A stretch of DNA of 21,602 nucleotides, from the NCBI GenBank assembly GCA_007123465.1, contig SKLB01000258.1, positions 1 to 21,602 of the forward strand. The letters are read 5' to 3'. Numbering within the stretch: the stretch's first letter is position 1; each line of letters starts with the position of its first letter. This stretch comes from Spirochaetales bacterium (lineage in GTDB: Bacteria; Spirochaetota; Spirochaetia; DSM-27196; PWMO01). The translations under genes and the position numbers were made by a program. A model generated the notes under the pieces. It was not told the origin of the DNA. It saw only the letters and a program-made list of their open reading frames with translations, and ran no database searches. Below, piece by piece: positions 14,315 to 21,135 of the stretch.

Positions 14315-15302
14315 GGCTCCCGCATACCTGCTGCTGCTGCTATTTCTGCCGCTGCTGTTCTACTTCCGGCATGTGTGGCATGGCCGTGGCGGAAAACTCG
14401 CTCTTCCGGTTCAATTGTGGAAGGGTATCAGTTTTCACTCCAGCGTTGTGGGGGTGCGCTTTCTGTATCTCAGCGCAGCCGTCTGCTTCTGGGCGGGAGC
14501 GGTTGTGATGATTATGGCGCTCGCCGGTCCAACACTGGTTGAGCGCGAGCGTGTCTACCTCAGCCGTGGTATCGACATCATGTTTGTGCTCGATGAGTCA
14601 CCCACTATGGCAGCCCAGGATTTTGCGCCCGGAACGCGCTTCGAGAGCGCACGCGAGGTGATCCGTGGCTTTGTACAGCGCCGTGAGAATGACGCAATCG
14701 GATTGGTGAGCTTTGCCAGACAGGCAGCGCTGCGAATGCCGCCAACGGTAGATCACGATGCCCTGCTGGCAGCGCTGGATCAGGTGCGCATCATGGAACT
14801 GGGCGACGGCACGGCAATCGGCAACGCGCTGGCAGTTGCCGCTTTGCACCTTGAGACCAGCAAAGCGCCCGAACGCGTGATAGTGCTGTTGACAGATGGC
14901 ATCAATAACGCCGGTGAGATTCTGCCTGAAACCGCCGCACGGGTTGCTGCACAGAAAGGTATCAGAATCTACACCGTTGCTATCGGCACCGAGCAGGAGA
15001 CAGTGCTGGAGTTTGAAGACCCGCACACCGGGCGGATTTTCCGCGGTAGCTTTGAGGGTGGCTTTGACGAAGAACTGCTGCGCACTATCGCGGACATCGC
15101 CAATGGTTCCTACTTCCACGCCGGCAGTTCCGGTACGCTGCAGGCGGTGTTGCAGAGCATCGACACCATCGAGACCGTCGAGCGGCGGGTACGCGTTGAA
15201 GTGCAGCGATACCCTTTTCACCGGGAATGGCTTATGCTTGCGCTCGGTCTGCTGCTGCTCGATTTCGTGCTCCGCAAATGGCTGCTGAGGGAGATCCTGT
15301 GA
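14301..15302 (+). CDS. batA: BatA, membrane vWA-domain protein
   Basis: 333 residues. The GTG start at 14301 is chosen because AAAGGAG lies 5 nt upstream and the protein then opens with the typical VFEAPAYLLLLL of BatA. Two membrane segments near 6-22 and 53-77, a vWA domain about 90-300 facing the periplasm, and a final membrane segment about 310-326. MIDAS: DESPT at 98-102 (D-x-S-x-T rather than the usual DxSxS), Thr about 171 and the aspartate in LLTDGINNAG (about 199). The Ser-to-Thr change may alter metal affinity but keeps a hydroxyl. Bat proteins were first linked to aerotolerance in Bacteroides; later work tied them to envelope stress. The stop overlaps batB as GTGA. Confidence 0.92.
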   Translation: MWVFEAPAYLLLLLFLPLLFYFRHVWHGRGGKLALPVQLWKGISFHSSVVGVRFLYLSAAVCFWAGAVVMIMALAGPTLVERERVYLSRGIDIMFVLDESPTMAAQDFAPGTRFESAREVIRGFVQRRENDAIGLVSFARQAALRMPPTVDHDALLAALDQVRIMELGDGTAIGNALAVAALHLETSKAPERVIVLLTDGINNAGEILPETAARVAAQKGIRIYTVAIGTEQETVLEFEDPHTGRIFRGSFEGGFDEELLRTIADIANGSYFHAGSSGTLQAVLQSIDTIETVERRVRVEVQRYPFHREWLMLALGLLLLDFVLRKWLLREIL

Positions 15303-16288
15303 CAATAGCTCACCCCGAAGCATTCTGGCTGTTGCTGGTTCTGATTCCGGTGATGCTGATCCAATGGCGCGAGTACGTCCAAGGCCGCAGGGATCTGGCG
15401 CAACTGACCGGCTACTGGCGCGAGCAGGATGTGCTGAGCCTCTACCTGGTCAAGTGGTTCTTCTCCTCGCTGTTCTTCAATGCCGCACTGTTCCTGGCGG
15501 TCTTTGCACTGGCCGGATTCAGCTGGGGCCAGCAAACGCTGGAGCAGGACCGACGCGGCCTGGATATCGCGATTGCTGCTGACATATCACGCAGTATGTG
15601 GGCCGAAGATGTTGCCCCATCACGGCTGGAGCGGTCCAAGGACGTAATGCGGGCGCTATTGCAGGAGTTTCCCGAGAGCCGCTTCAGCGTGACCGTCTTC
15701 AAAGGCGGCGCATTGACCGCGGTACCTTTGACGCAGGACCTGCACGCCGTGGACCAGTTTATCGATGCAATGGATCCCAATATGTACTCCTCGGCTGGTA
15801 CCAACGTTGAAGCGGGGATACGTGCCGCCCGGCAATCCTTTGCCACCGCTACAAACCGCAATCGGGTCATCGTGCTCTTTTCGGACGGAGAGTCTCTCGA
15901 CGGTGCTCCGCTGCGTGCCGCTCGCGAGGCGGCCTCCGCCGGTGTTCCAGTCTTCAGCGTAGCTGCGGGCAGCGCAGGCGGGGCACCGATTCCGTTGCCA
16001 CAGGGAGGACAGGTGATTGATGAGAGCGGTCGGGTAGTAGTTTCGGAGGTTGACCTCGAGTCGCTGGCTGCGACTGCCGAGGTCAGCGGAGCGGCCATGG
16101 TGCGGCTTCAGGATGCTGACGCTTTCGGGCGGCTGGTTCGTGAAATCCGCCGCTACGAGACAACAATGACGAGCGATGGATTCCGGTTGGTAGCGGTTGA
16201 GCGTTACCGGCTATTCCTTATCCCTGCACTCTTGTTGTTTGTCTGCTATAGTGCAATACGGATTATTCGATGGAAAGGGCTGTTCTGA
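15299..16288 (+). CDS. batB: BatB, membrane vWA-domain protein
   Basis: 329 residues from the GTG at 15299. GAGGGAG lies 5 nt upstream and the start overlaps the batA stop by 4 bp. Membrane segments near 9-22 and 54-73, vWA domain about 88-290, and a last membrane segment about 303-320. The MIDAS is canonical: DISRS (95-99), Thr in SSAGTNVEAG, and Asp in LFSDGES. A longer frame upstream lies within batA and is not favoured. BatA and BatB are usually found together and probably form a membrane complex. The 3' end overlaps the TPR lipoprotein gene by 19 bp. Confidence 0.92.
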   Translation: MTIAHPEAFWLLLVLIPVMLIQWREYVQGRRDLAQLTGYWREQDVLSLYLVKWFFSSLFFNAALFLAVFALAGFSWGQQTLEQDRRGLDIAIAADISRSMWAEDVAPSRLERSKDVMRALLQEFPESRFSVTVFKGGALTAVPLTQDLHAVDQFIDAMDPNMYSSAGTNVEAGIRAARQSFATATNRNRVIVLFSDGESLDGAPLRAAREAASAGVPVFSVAAGSAGGAPIPLPQGGQVIDESGRVVVSEVDLESLAATAEVSGAAMVRLQDADAFGRLVREIRRYETTMTSDGFRLVAVERYRLFLIPALLLFVCYSAIRIIRWKGLF

Positions 16289-16863
16289 CCGTCGCTGCCG
16301 TTGCGGCAGCGCTGCTGATATCCTCGTGCGGGATTGCCGAGCCCCACGTTTCGGTGTTGCGCGGAAACTACGCATTCGGACAGGGGCGTTATCAGACCGC
16401 CACGGTCAATTATCTGCAAGCGCTCGAGCACGAGCAGCTGGAACAGTGGATTTCGTTCAATCTGGGTAATGTTTATCACGCACTGGGCGAGAATGAGTCG
16501 GCACTTGGTATGTGGCAGCTGGCGCGCCAGAGCGACTCAGAGTCGCTGCTGTTTGGCGTGTACTACAATACCGGGTTGCTGTTGTATGAAGCCGGCCGCT
16601 ACCGCGAGGCGTACCAGCAGTTCATCGAAGCGTTGCGTCTCAACCCAACCAGTATTTCGGCCAAGGTTAATCTGGAACTGGCGCTCGAGCGCGCACAGGT
16701 CAGCGACACAGTAGCATTGCCGCGCCGCAGTGAACCAGGCGAGCAGAACGCAGCGGCGGTTGATGAATCGCGGCGCATCCTTGAATACATTCGCAGAAGG
16801 GAAGAGCAGAGATGGTTTGCCGTAGAAGAGATCCCCGACCAAGAGTCCGTCCGCGACTGGTGA
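16270..16863 (+). CDS. TPR lipoprotein, BatC-like
   Basis: 197 residues. The signal ends at lipobox ISSC (Cys 20), so it is a predicted lipoprotein. Tetratricopeptide-like repeats cover about 30-145, for example GNYAFGQGRYQTATVNYLQAL, FNLGNVYHALGENESALGMW and NTGLLLYEAGRYREAYQQF. The C-terminal 50 residues are polar and charged. In other bat operons a TPR protein (BatC or BatE) sits at this place, and such proteins usually scaffold complexes. Exact equivalence to BatC is by position only. The start overlaps batB, and its 3' end overlaps the next gene by 52 bp. No strong ribosome site is seen, so coupling is likely. Confidence 0.85.
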   Translation: MERAVLTVAAVAAALLISSCGIAEPHVSVLRGNYAFGQGRYQTATVNYLQALEHEQLEQWISFNLGNVYHALGENESALGMWQLARQSDSESLLFGVYYNTGLLLYEAGRYREAYQQFIEALRLNPTSISAKVNLELALERAQVSDTVALPRRSEPGEQNAAAVDESRRILEYIRRREEQRWFAVEEIPDQESVRDW

Positions 16864-18821
16864 TCCTCGCCCTGTTCGGGGTGTGGACGGCCGGGGGTCT
16901 GGCAGCCGAATCAGCGGCGGTTCCCACCAGTGTCATGCCACCTCGCGTAGCGGAGGGTAACCGTTTCTCGATCATGGTTGAGATTGAGCCGGTTGATGCG
17001 GCGCTGGTCGAAGTCGTGGAGCCGGAGTATCCAGCTGCACTGGGGCGTGTCGGTGGCGTGCAGGTAACCACCCGCGATGCGCGCAGCGCTGAATTGCGAT
17101 CGACGCAGGTACGCCTGGATTTCCAGGGGAATCAGGCCGGGCGCTGGATCATCGATCCGCTGACTATCGTCACACCGCAGCGCGAATACGTGACGCGTCC
17201 CACACTGGTTGAGATAGCACTGCGCAATCAACCAGACCAGGTGCCTTTTGACATCGAATGGCGTGTTCACAGTGATACCGTCGTGGAGGGGCAGAGTGTG
17301 GCGGTTACGCTGGATATGATACGGGTGACCGAGGTTACGTTTCCCGACCAGATATCGGTTCAGCCCCCCTCGGGCGCCCTGTTTGAAGAAGCGCCGGGAG
17401 TTGGCGAGATTGAGTCAACGCGCTACGGTGATATCGAGCTCTTTCGCGTTCCGGTAGCCTCGTATCTGCTGACCCCCTCGGCTTCCGGTGCACTCACGTT
17501 GCCGCCCGCCGAGATCGCTGCCTTTGGCCTCAGCCGTCGGGCTGCCGCGTTGAACCTCTCGGTCGAGCCGCTACCTGAGGGCACCGGTGATACCGGGGCC
17601 GTGGGCAGTTTTCGGTTCAGCTCACATATTGACCACGCCGAGATCGGGCAGGATGAAACGGTTGAAGTGCGGATGCTGCTTCAGGGGGTCGGGAACCTTG
17701 GTTTTCTGCAGTTTCCCTCTGTCAGCGCCGAAGGGCTGGTAGTCTCGGACAGCGAGTCCAGCGAGCGGTTTCTCAGCGGTCCGCGCGGTTACGTTGGGGC
17801 TCGTACTCAGACGATCCGCCTGCGGCCTACCGCCGCAGGTGATTTTCGGATCAGCGTGGCGCCGTTTGTCTGGTACGATCCAGAGAGCCGTACCATTCAT
17901 CGTGAGGCTGCGCGAACATTTCCGGTGCGGGTTGTGGACCGCTCGGAGGCAGTCCCCGTTGAGCCGCCCCAGCTGCCGCAACTGCTGTCTGCCGAGCAGA
18001 TCAGGCGCGTTTCAACGCTGGACCTGTTTCGTCTTCCGGGAACCTACCTGACTACAATGCCCGGCCTGATCATGGTGACCGTAGTGATCTACGTGCGGCG
18101 CCGGCGCCGGGAGAGCATCGCGTTGTTCTCTGTAGTGCTGCTGCTCGGTGCAGGGATGCTCATTCCGGCACCGGATACGGAGCAGCTGGCTCGCGTTGCA
18201 GAGCACTACCAGCAAGGAGAATGGGCAGAGGCGTACGAGGTTTCACAGCAGCTTCTGCAACAGGCGGCTGACCATCCGGGATTGCTCTACAACGCCGCAG
18301 TTACCGCGTTTGCTGCGGATCATCACGCACGCTCGGTCTTCCTGCTGCGCCGTGCGCTTGTGATGCGGCCGCTGTTTCAGCAGGCACGCGAGACGCTGGC
18401 GGTGGTGGAGGACGAGCTGGGACTGAACCGCCAGTACGCGCTGCGGCGCAGTGTACACCCCGACGCTCCGCTGATCGCTTCGTTGATTCTGTTCTACGTG
18501 CTGGCGGTGCTGGTGGTTATTCCAGCAGAGCGGCGTAAGGCGGGTTACGCGATTTCCGTGATTGTTGCGCTTCTCTGCCTCGGCGGCGCATTGGCGACTT
18601 TCGGATATGCGCTCTACGCGCGCCAGGAGCCGTTGGCAATTGTTGGCCCCGATGCGGCGGAACTGAGACGGATTCCGGAACAGGAAGCCGAGACCTGGCT
18701 TACGTTGCCCCCCGGAACCGCGGTGCATCCGCTGGCAAGCCGAGAGAATCATACCCTGATCCGAACCGGGTACGGGTTGGACGGCTGGATGCTCGCTGAG
18801 CATCTGTTGCAGCAGGAGTGA
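16812..18821 (+). CDS. batD: BatD-BatE fusion: Bat oxygen-tolerance domain, TPR, membrane segments and SH3-like tail
   Basis: 669 residues. Order: signal peptide (about 1-31, with an Arg-rich n-region), a long periplasmic beta-domain region typical of BatD (about 36-390, with VEGQSVAVTLDM and EIGQDETVEVRMLL marking repeated Ig-like units), two membrane segments (about 413-430 and 436-453), TPR-like helices (about 456-530), two more membrane segments (about 550-570 and 577-602), and an SH3-like C-terminus (about 605-669, DGWMLAEHL). The second half has the layout of BatE, so the two appear fused. GTG at 16860 is an alternative start overlapping the TPR gene's stop, but it loses the positive n-region of the signal, so ATG 16812 is preferred. 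The stop overlaps smr. Confidence 0.85.
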   Translation: MVCRRRDPRPRVRPRLVILALFGVWTAGGLAAESAAVPTSVMPPRVAEGNRFSIMVEIEPVDAALVEVVEPEYPAALGRVGGVQVTTRDARSAELRSTQVRLDFQGNQAGRWIIDPLTIVTPQREYVTRPTLVEIALRNQPDQVPFDIEWRVHSDTVVEGQSVAVTLDMIRVTEVTFPDQISVQPPSGALFEEAPGVGEIESTRYGDIELFRVPVASYLLTPSASGALTLPPAEIAAFGLSRRAAALNLSVEPLPEGTGDTGAVGSFRFSSHIDHAEIGQDETVEVRMLLQGVGNLGFLQFPSVSAEGLVVSDSESSERFLSGPRGYVGARTQTIRLRPTAAGDFRISVAPFVWYDPESRTIHREAARTFPVRVVDRSEAVPVEPPQLPQLLSAEQIRRVSTLDLFRLPGTYLTTMPGLIMVTVVIYVRRRRRESIALFSVVLLLGAGMLIPAPDTEQLARVAEHYQQGEWAEAYEVSQQLLQQAADHPGLLYNAAVTAFAADHHARSVFLLRRALVMRPLFQQARETLAVVEDELGLNRQYALRRSVHPDAPLIASLILFYVLAVLVVIPAERRKAGYAISVIVALLCLGGALATFGYALYARQEPLAIVGPDAAELRRIPEQEAETWLTLPPGTAVHPLASRENHTLIRTGYGLDGWMLAEHLLQQE

Positions 18822-19264
18822 GCGTTGTGCCGGGTTTCGAAGACATTCTGAAGCAGTGGGACGATGCTGCCACCTCACAAGGCAAGTCGCGCGCGCACCA
18901 TGCGCTGGAGCAGTGGCTGTCCGACAACCCGGTGAAACCCAAAACCGAAACAGATCACTCGCTGCAGAGCTCGCCGCAGCACATTGGTGCCAAACGCCTG
19001 CCGGTGGAGGCCTCGCTTGATCTGCACGGCCTGCGGCTGCAGGAGGCAATTGCCGAGATCGATAGATTCCTCATACAGTCGCGCGCGGCCGGTAAACGCA
19101 AGGTACTGATCGTGCACGGTAAGGGGAACCATTCGAGCGGTGCTCCGGTACTGAGAGCGGCGGTTCTGAACCACCTGCAGCGACATCGGCTGGCGGGCGC
19201 TATGGGAATACCGGGACGAAACGAAGGCGGCAGCGGAGCTGTCTGGGTGGTAATTAAGCGTTAA
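18818..19264 (+). CDS. Smr-domain protein
   Basis: 148 residues. The Smr domain covers about 63-147 with the family's LDLHGLRLQEAI and VLIVHGKGNHS motifs. Small Smr proteins are DNA- or RNA-nicking endonucleases, some tied to ribosome rescue; no MutS part is present. The first 60 residues are polar and probably disordered. The GTG at 18818 overlaps the batD stop; a GTG at 18827 has AGGAG 8 nt upstream and may be the real start. It is the last gene of the bat operon. Its stop overlaps that of convergent infA by 4 bp. Confidence 0.88.
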   Translation: MSVVPGFEDILKQWDDAATSQGKSRAHHALEQWLSDNPVKPKTETDHSLQSSPQHIGAKRLPVEASLDLHGLRLQEAIAEIDRFLIQSRAAGKRKVLIVHGKGNHSSGAPVLRAAVLNHLQRHRLAGAMGIPGRNEGGSGAVWVVIKR

Positions 19265-19268
19265 CGCT
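19257..19268. other. 12-bp palindrome containing both stop codons of convergent smr and infA
   Basis: AGCGTTAACGCT is a perfect palindrome. The smr TAA (19262-19264) and the infA TAA (minus, 19263-19261) share its centre. There is no room for a conventional terminator between the two genes, so transcripts probably run into each other. Confidence 0.6.
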
Positions 19269-19479
19269 CGCGATAGATTATTCTGCCGCGGGTCAGGTCG
19301 TATGGCGAGAGAGCTACTTTGACTCGGTCACCGGGGACGATGCGGATATAGTGCTTGCGCATCTTACCCGAAAGGTGAGCGAGTATGACGTGTCCGTTCT
19401 TCAGCTCAACACGAAACATCGTGTTTGGAAGGGACTCTTTGACGGTTCCTTCGACCTCAATGGCCTCTTCTTTTGCCAC
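19261..19479 (-). CDS. infA: Translation initiation factor IF-1
   Basis: 72 residues, the standard IF-1 length. It binds the ribosomal A site during initiation with IF-2 and IF-3. Sequence fits the single S1/OB fold: AKEEAIEVEGTV, ELKNGHVILAHLSGKMRKHYI, GDRVKVALSPYDL and a basic end GRIIYRER. The open frame continues upstream to 19620, but the family start is the GTG at 19479, which has AGGAGG 4 nt ahead. A GTG start on a translation initiation factor is notable. Promoter evidence lies 44-72 bp upstream. Confidence 0.97.
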   Translation of the reverse strand: MAKEEAIEVEGTVKESLPNTMFRVELKNGHVILAHLSGKMRKHYIRIVPGDRVKVALSPYDLTRGRIIYRER

Positions 19480-19522
19480 GTATCCTCCTCGAGAGTGCAT
19501 GACGTTGTCGTGGTCAAGCGCA

Positions 19523-19551
19523 ACAGTAGGCAATTCGCATCGCTTTGTCAA
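19523..19551 (-). promoter_or_regulatory. Promoter for infA
   Basis: Minus strand: a perfect TTGACA (19551-19546), a 17-bp spacer and TACTGT (19528-19523, 3/6 match). Initiation near 19516 would give a leader of about 37 nt that contains the AGGAGG site. A strong -35 with a weak -10 is the usual pattern for a regulated housekeeping promoter. Confidence 0.6.
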
Positions 19552-19657
19552 GCAAGGTTTCGACAGGCAATACATGACTGTTGACTTTCCAGTGGGTTTG
19601 CGGCAAAGTACGTTGCTCATGAACAGCTGAAGAACGGAAGCTGGTGAGGGGACAGAA

Positions 19658-20014
19658 ATGGATCAAGAGTTTGTCAACAAAATGCGGCAGAAACTCATCG
19701 AAATGAAGCAGGATATCTTGCGCAATCTGGCTTCAGAGAGTGAAGACTTCAAGGAGATCGTGGAGTCTGATGACTCGAAAGATCTCGTCGACATTGCCAG
19801 TACCGATATCGACAAGAAGACGCTCGATGCACTCGGCCAGCAGGAGATAAAACGGCTGCGACTGATTGAAGCGGCGCTGTCACGCATCGAAAACAATCGT
19901 TACGGAATCTGCATGAAGAGCGGCAAGCTCATACCCAAGGAGCGCCTGGAGGCTATTCCGTACGCTCTGTACCGCGTCGAGTACCAGAACGAGATCGAGC
20001 GCAAGAACCGATAA
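19658..20014 (+). CDS. DksA/TraR-family regulator with degenerate zinc site
   Basis: 118 residues. DksA-type proteins enter the RNA polymerase secondary channel and, with ppGpp, shift transcription from rRNA toward amino-acid and stress genes. A coiled coil covers about 5-80. Its tip keeps the key DxxDxA motif (DLVDIA, 42-47). The C-terminal zinc finger, normally with four cysteines (CxxC and CxxC), here reads YGICMKSGKLIP and YRVEYQ, so only one cysteine remains (about 85). It is probably a zinc-independent form, as known for some DksA paralogues. Start ATG has GAGGGG about 6 nt upstream. It is divergent from infA across about 178 bp. A TTGACT at 19581 could be its -35, but no matching -10 is convincing. 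Confidence 0.88.
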   Translation: MDQEFVNKMRQKLIEMKQDILRNLASESEDFKEIVESDDSKDLVDIASTDIDKKTLDALGQQEIKRLRLIEAALSRIENNRYGICMKSGKLIPKERLEAIPYALYRVEYQNEIERKNR

Positions 20015-20034
20015 CCCGAGCAGCAACAGAGAGC

Positions 20035-20061
20035 TAAACTCAGCGCTTTTTTCACCGATAA
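20035..20061 (+). promoter_or_regulatory. Sigma-28 (FliA-type) flagellar promoter
   Basis: TAAA at 20035-20038, exactly 15 nt, then ACCGATAA at 20054-20061. The classical sigma-28 consensus is TAAA-N15-GCCGATAA, so this is a match at 11 of 12 fixed positions with exact spacing. Predicted initiation is near 20068, just before a GGAGGAG ribosome site and the ATG at 20083. A six-T run within the spacer might also serve as the end of dksA transcripts, though no clear hairpin precedes it. Confidence 0.8.
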
Positions 20062-20082
20062 TCTTAGGTGGAGGAGCGAGTT

Positions 20083-20388
20083 ATGGTGAGTTCGTCTGCA
20101 AGCGCGAATGCACAGAGCATTGCATTCAACAGATCGATCGCTTTATCCAGTGTACTTCGCGCCCGCAACAGTCAGGGTAAGGTCAATATGCCGCTGCAAG
20201 GCGGTGCCACCTACATGCGTTTGCGCCACATCCAGGGCATCCCTTCGATGCAGGAGGGGCGTGGGTACTCACCGGCTCGACTGCGCATGATCGATGCTAT
20301 GGTGGATAGACTCAAGAGCTCGGGTGACGCGGCGTTTGTAGCCGGAAGACTGCCTGAGCCGGGTTCTTTGCTCAATATCTACGCCTGA
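20083..20388 (+). CDS. Uncharacterised 101-residue protein under a sigma-28 promoter
   Basis: I do not recognise a family. No signal peptide, membrane segment or cysteine. The N-terminal 40 residues are rich in Ser, Ala and Asn and probably flexible. The centre contains TYMRLRHIQGIPS (about 43-55), followed by a probable amphipathic helix SPARLRMIDAMVDRLKS (about 63-79) and a short tail ending LLNIYA. The ATG is fixed by GGAGGAG about 6 nt upstream; a longer in-frame GTG at 20068 coincides with the predicted transcription start. The promoter suggests late flagellar, motility or chemotaxis expression. It does not look like FlgM (anti-sigma-28), although that would be a natural candidate from regulation. 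Function is unknown. Confidence 0.75.
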   Translation: MVSSSASANAQSIAFNRSIALSSVLRARNSQGKVNMPLQGGATYMRLRHIQGIPSMQEGRGYSPARLRMIDAMVDRLKSSGDAAFVAGRLPEPGSLLNIYA

Positions 20389-20401
20389 CGGAAAACCGCC
20401 C

Positions 20402-20430
20402 CGGTCTATCCGCCTATACCGTTTTCTTCT
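20402..20430 (+). terminator. Possible intrinsic terminator between the sigma-28 gene and the MBL hydrolase
   Basis: Arms CGGTcTA (20402-20408) and TAtACCG (20415-20421), with one mismatch, around loop TCCGCC, followed by TTTTCTTCT. It lies 14 nt after the 20388 stop and inside the last codons of the convergent MBL gene. A second dyad, GAAAAC (20391-20396) with GTTTTC (20421-20426), spans the same gap. Confidence 0.4.
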
Positions 20431-21088
20431 CACGCAGTCCGATGTTGTTGCGCATCTCACGCTCGAGGCTCGAGAGAGGCCCGTGACCGGGAAAGAGCCT
20501 GGTTTGCGCGGGGAGTTGAAAGAGCTTTTCGGTTATACTTGCCAGCAGATCACGCGTACTGCTGTTGCGACCTTCGGAACTGCCGACGGTTGTAAACAGC
20601 AGCGTATCTCCGGAGAACAGCGCCTCGCGCTCTTCGGAGTAGAAGCAGACACTGCCTGGAGTGTGTCCCGGGGTGTGGATCACCGACAGATCACTGTCCA
20701 GCAGTTGCTGGCCGTCCTTCAGAAAGAAGTCCGGCTTGGGAAGTGAATCATCGTACAGTGTGTCGACCGCCTGCGTTGCGTCCTCGGACAACGTCTGAAA
20801 GGTGGCGAGGTGATCGTCACGGCTCGACCCGTGTAGCAGTGCTTTGTCAGCCTTGTGGATGCCTATCGGGATGCCCTCGTACTTGTCACGGATTTGCGAC
20901 GCCACGGCAGTATGATCGAGGTGACCGTGGGTCATCACAACGGCCACCGGCTTCATGTTCAGCACCTCGAGTCGCTGCAGGATGTGATCGATATCACCGC
21001 CGGGGTCTACAACGATACACTGCTTCTTTGCTGTAGATACAATGTACGTGTTGGTGTGCAGCGGCCCTACAATAATCCTTTCTACCAT
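20414..21088 (-). CDS. MBL-fold hydrolase, glyoxalase II-like
   Basis: 224 residues from the chosen start. The metallo-beta-lactamase fold binds two metals: THGHLDHT (about 53-60), His about 142 in TPGHTPGS, Asp about 161 in FSGDTLLF, and the terminal histidine in FPGHGPL (about 202). The short form without the extra C-terminal helical domain of true glyoxalase II resembles the YcbL-type subgroup, whose substrates are often thioesters such as S-lactoylglutathione; the real substrate is unknown. The frame extends to 21130, but the typical N-terminus MVERIIVGPLHTNTYIV starts at ATG 21088. Confidence 0.9.
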   Translation of the reverse strand: MVERIIVGPLHTNTYIVSTAKKQCIVVDPGGDIDHILQRLEVLNMKPVAVVMTHGHLDHTAVASQIRDKYEGIPIGIHKADKALLHGSSRDDHLATFQTLSEDATQAVDTLYDDSLPKPDFFLKDGQQLLDSDLSVIHTPGHTPGSVCFYSEEREALFSGDTLLFTTVGSSEGRNSSTRDLLASITEKLFQLPAQTRLFPGHGPLSSLEREMRNNIGLREKKTV

Positions 21089-21100
21089 GGTACCCTGAAG

Positions 21101-21130
21101 ATAATACCATCCCGGAGAGCGAGCAAGCAA
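21101..21130 (-). promoter_or_regulatory. Promoter for the MBL hydrolase
   Basis: Minus strand: TTGCTT (21130-21125), an 18-bp spacer and TATTAT (21106-21101). The -10 ends 12 nt before the ATG at 21088, giving a leader of only about 5 nt. On the plus strand a GATAAT at 21100-21105 could be the -10 for the divergent gene at 21136, so the two promoters would overlap. Confidence 0.5.
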
Positions 21131-21135
21131 AGCTC

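Noticed and set aside
19581..19610. A sigma-70 promoter for the DksA-like gene starting at TTGACT
   Set aside because: No acceptable -10 lies at 16-18 bp, so only the -35 half is visible.
19480..19620. A 47-residue N-terminal extension of IF-1
   Set aside because: IF-1 is 72 residues in bacteria, the GTG at 19479 has a strong ribosome site, and the infA promoter lies within the extension.
20015..20056. An intrinsic terminator for the DksA-like gene at the six-T run
   Set aside because: No stable stem precedes the T-run; it is better explained as the spacer of the sigma-28 promoter.
20083..20388. FlgM (anti-sigma-28) as the identity of the sigma-28-controlled gene
   Set aside because: Size and regulation fit, but the protein lacks the C-terminal helix pattern of FlgM and I see no motif in common.
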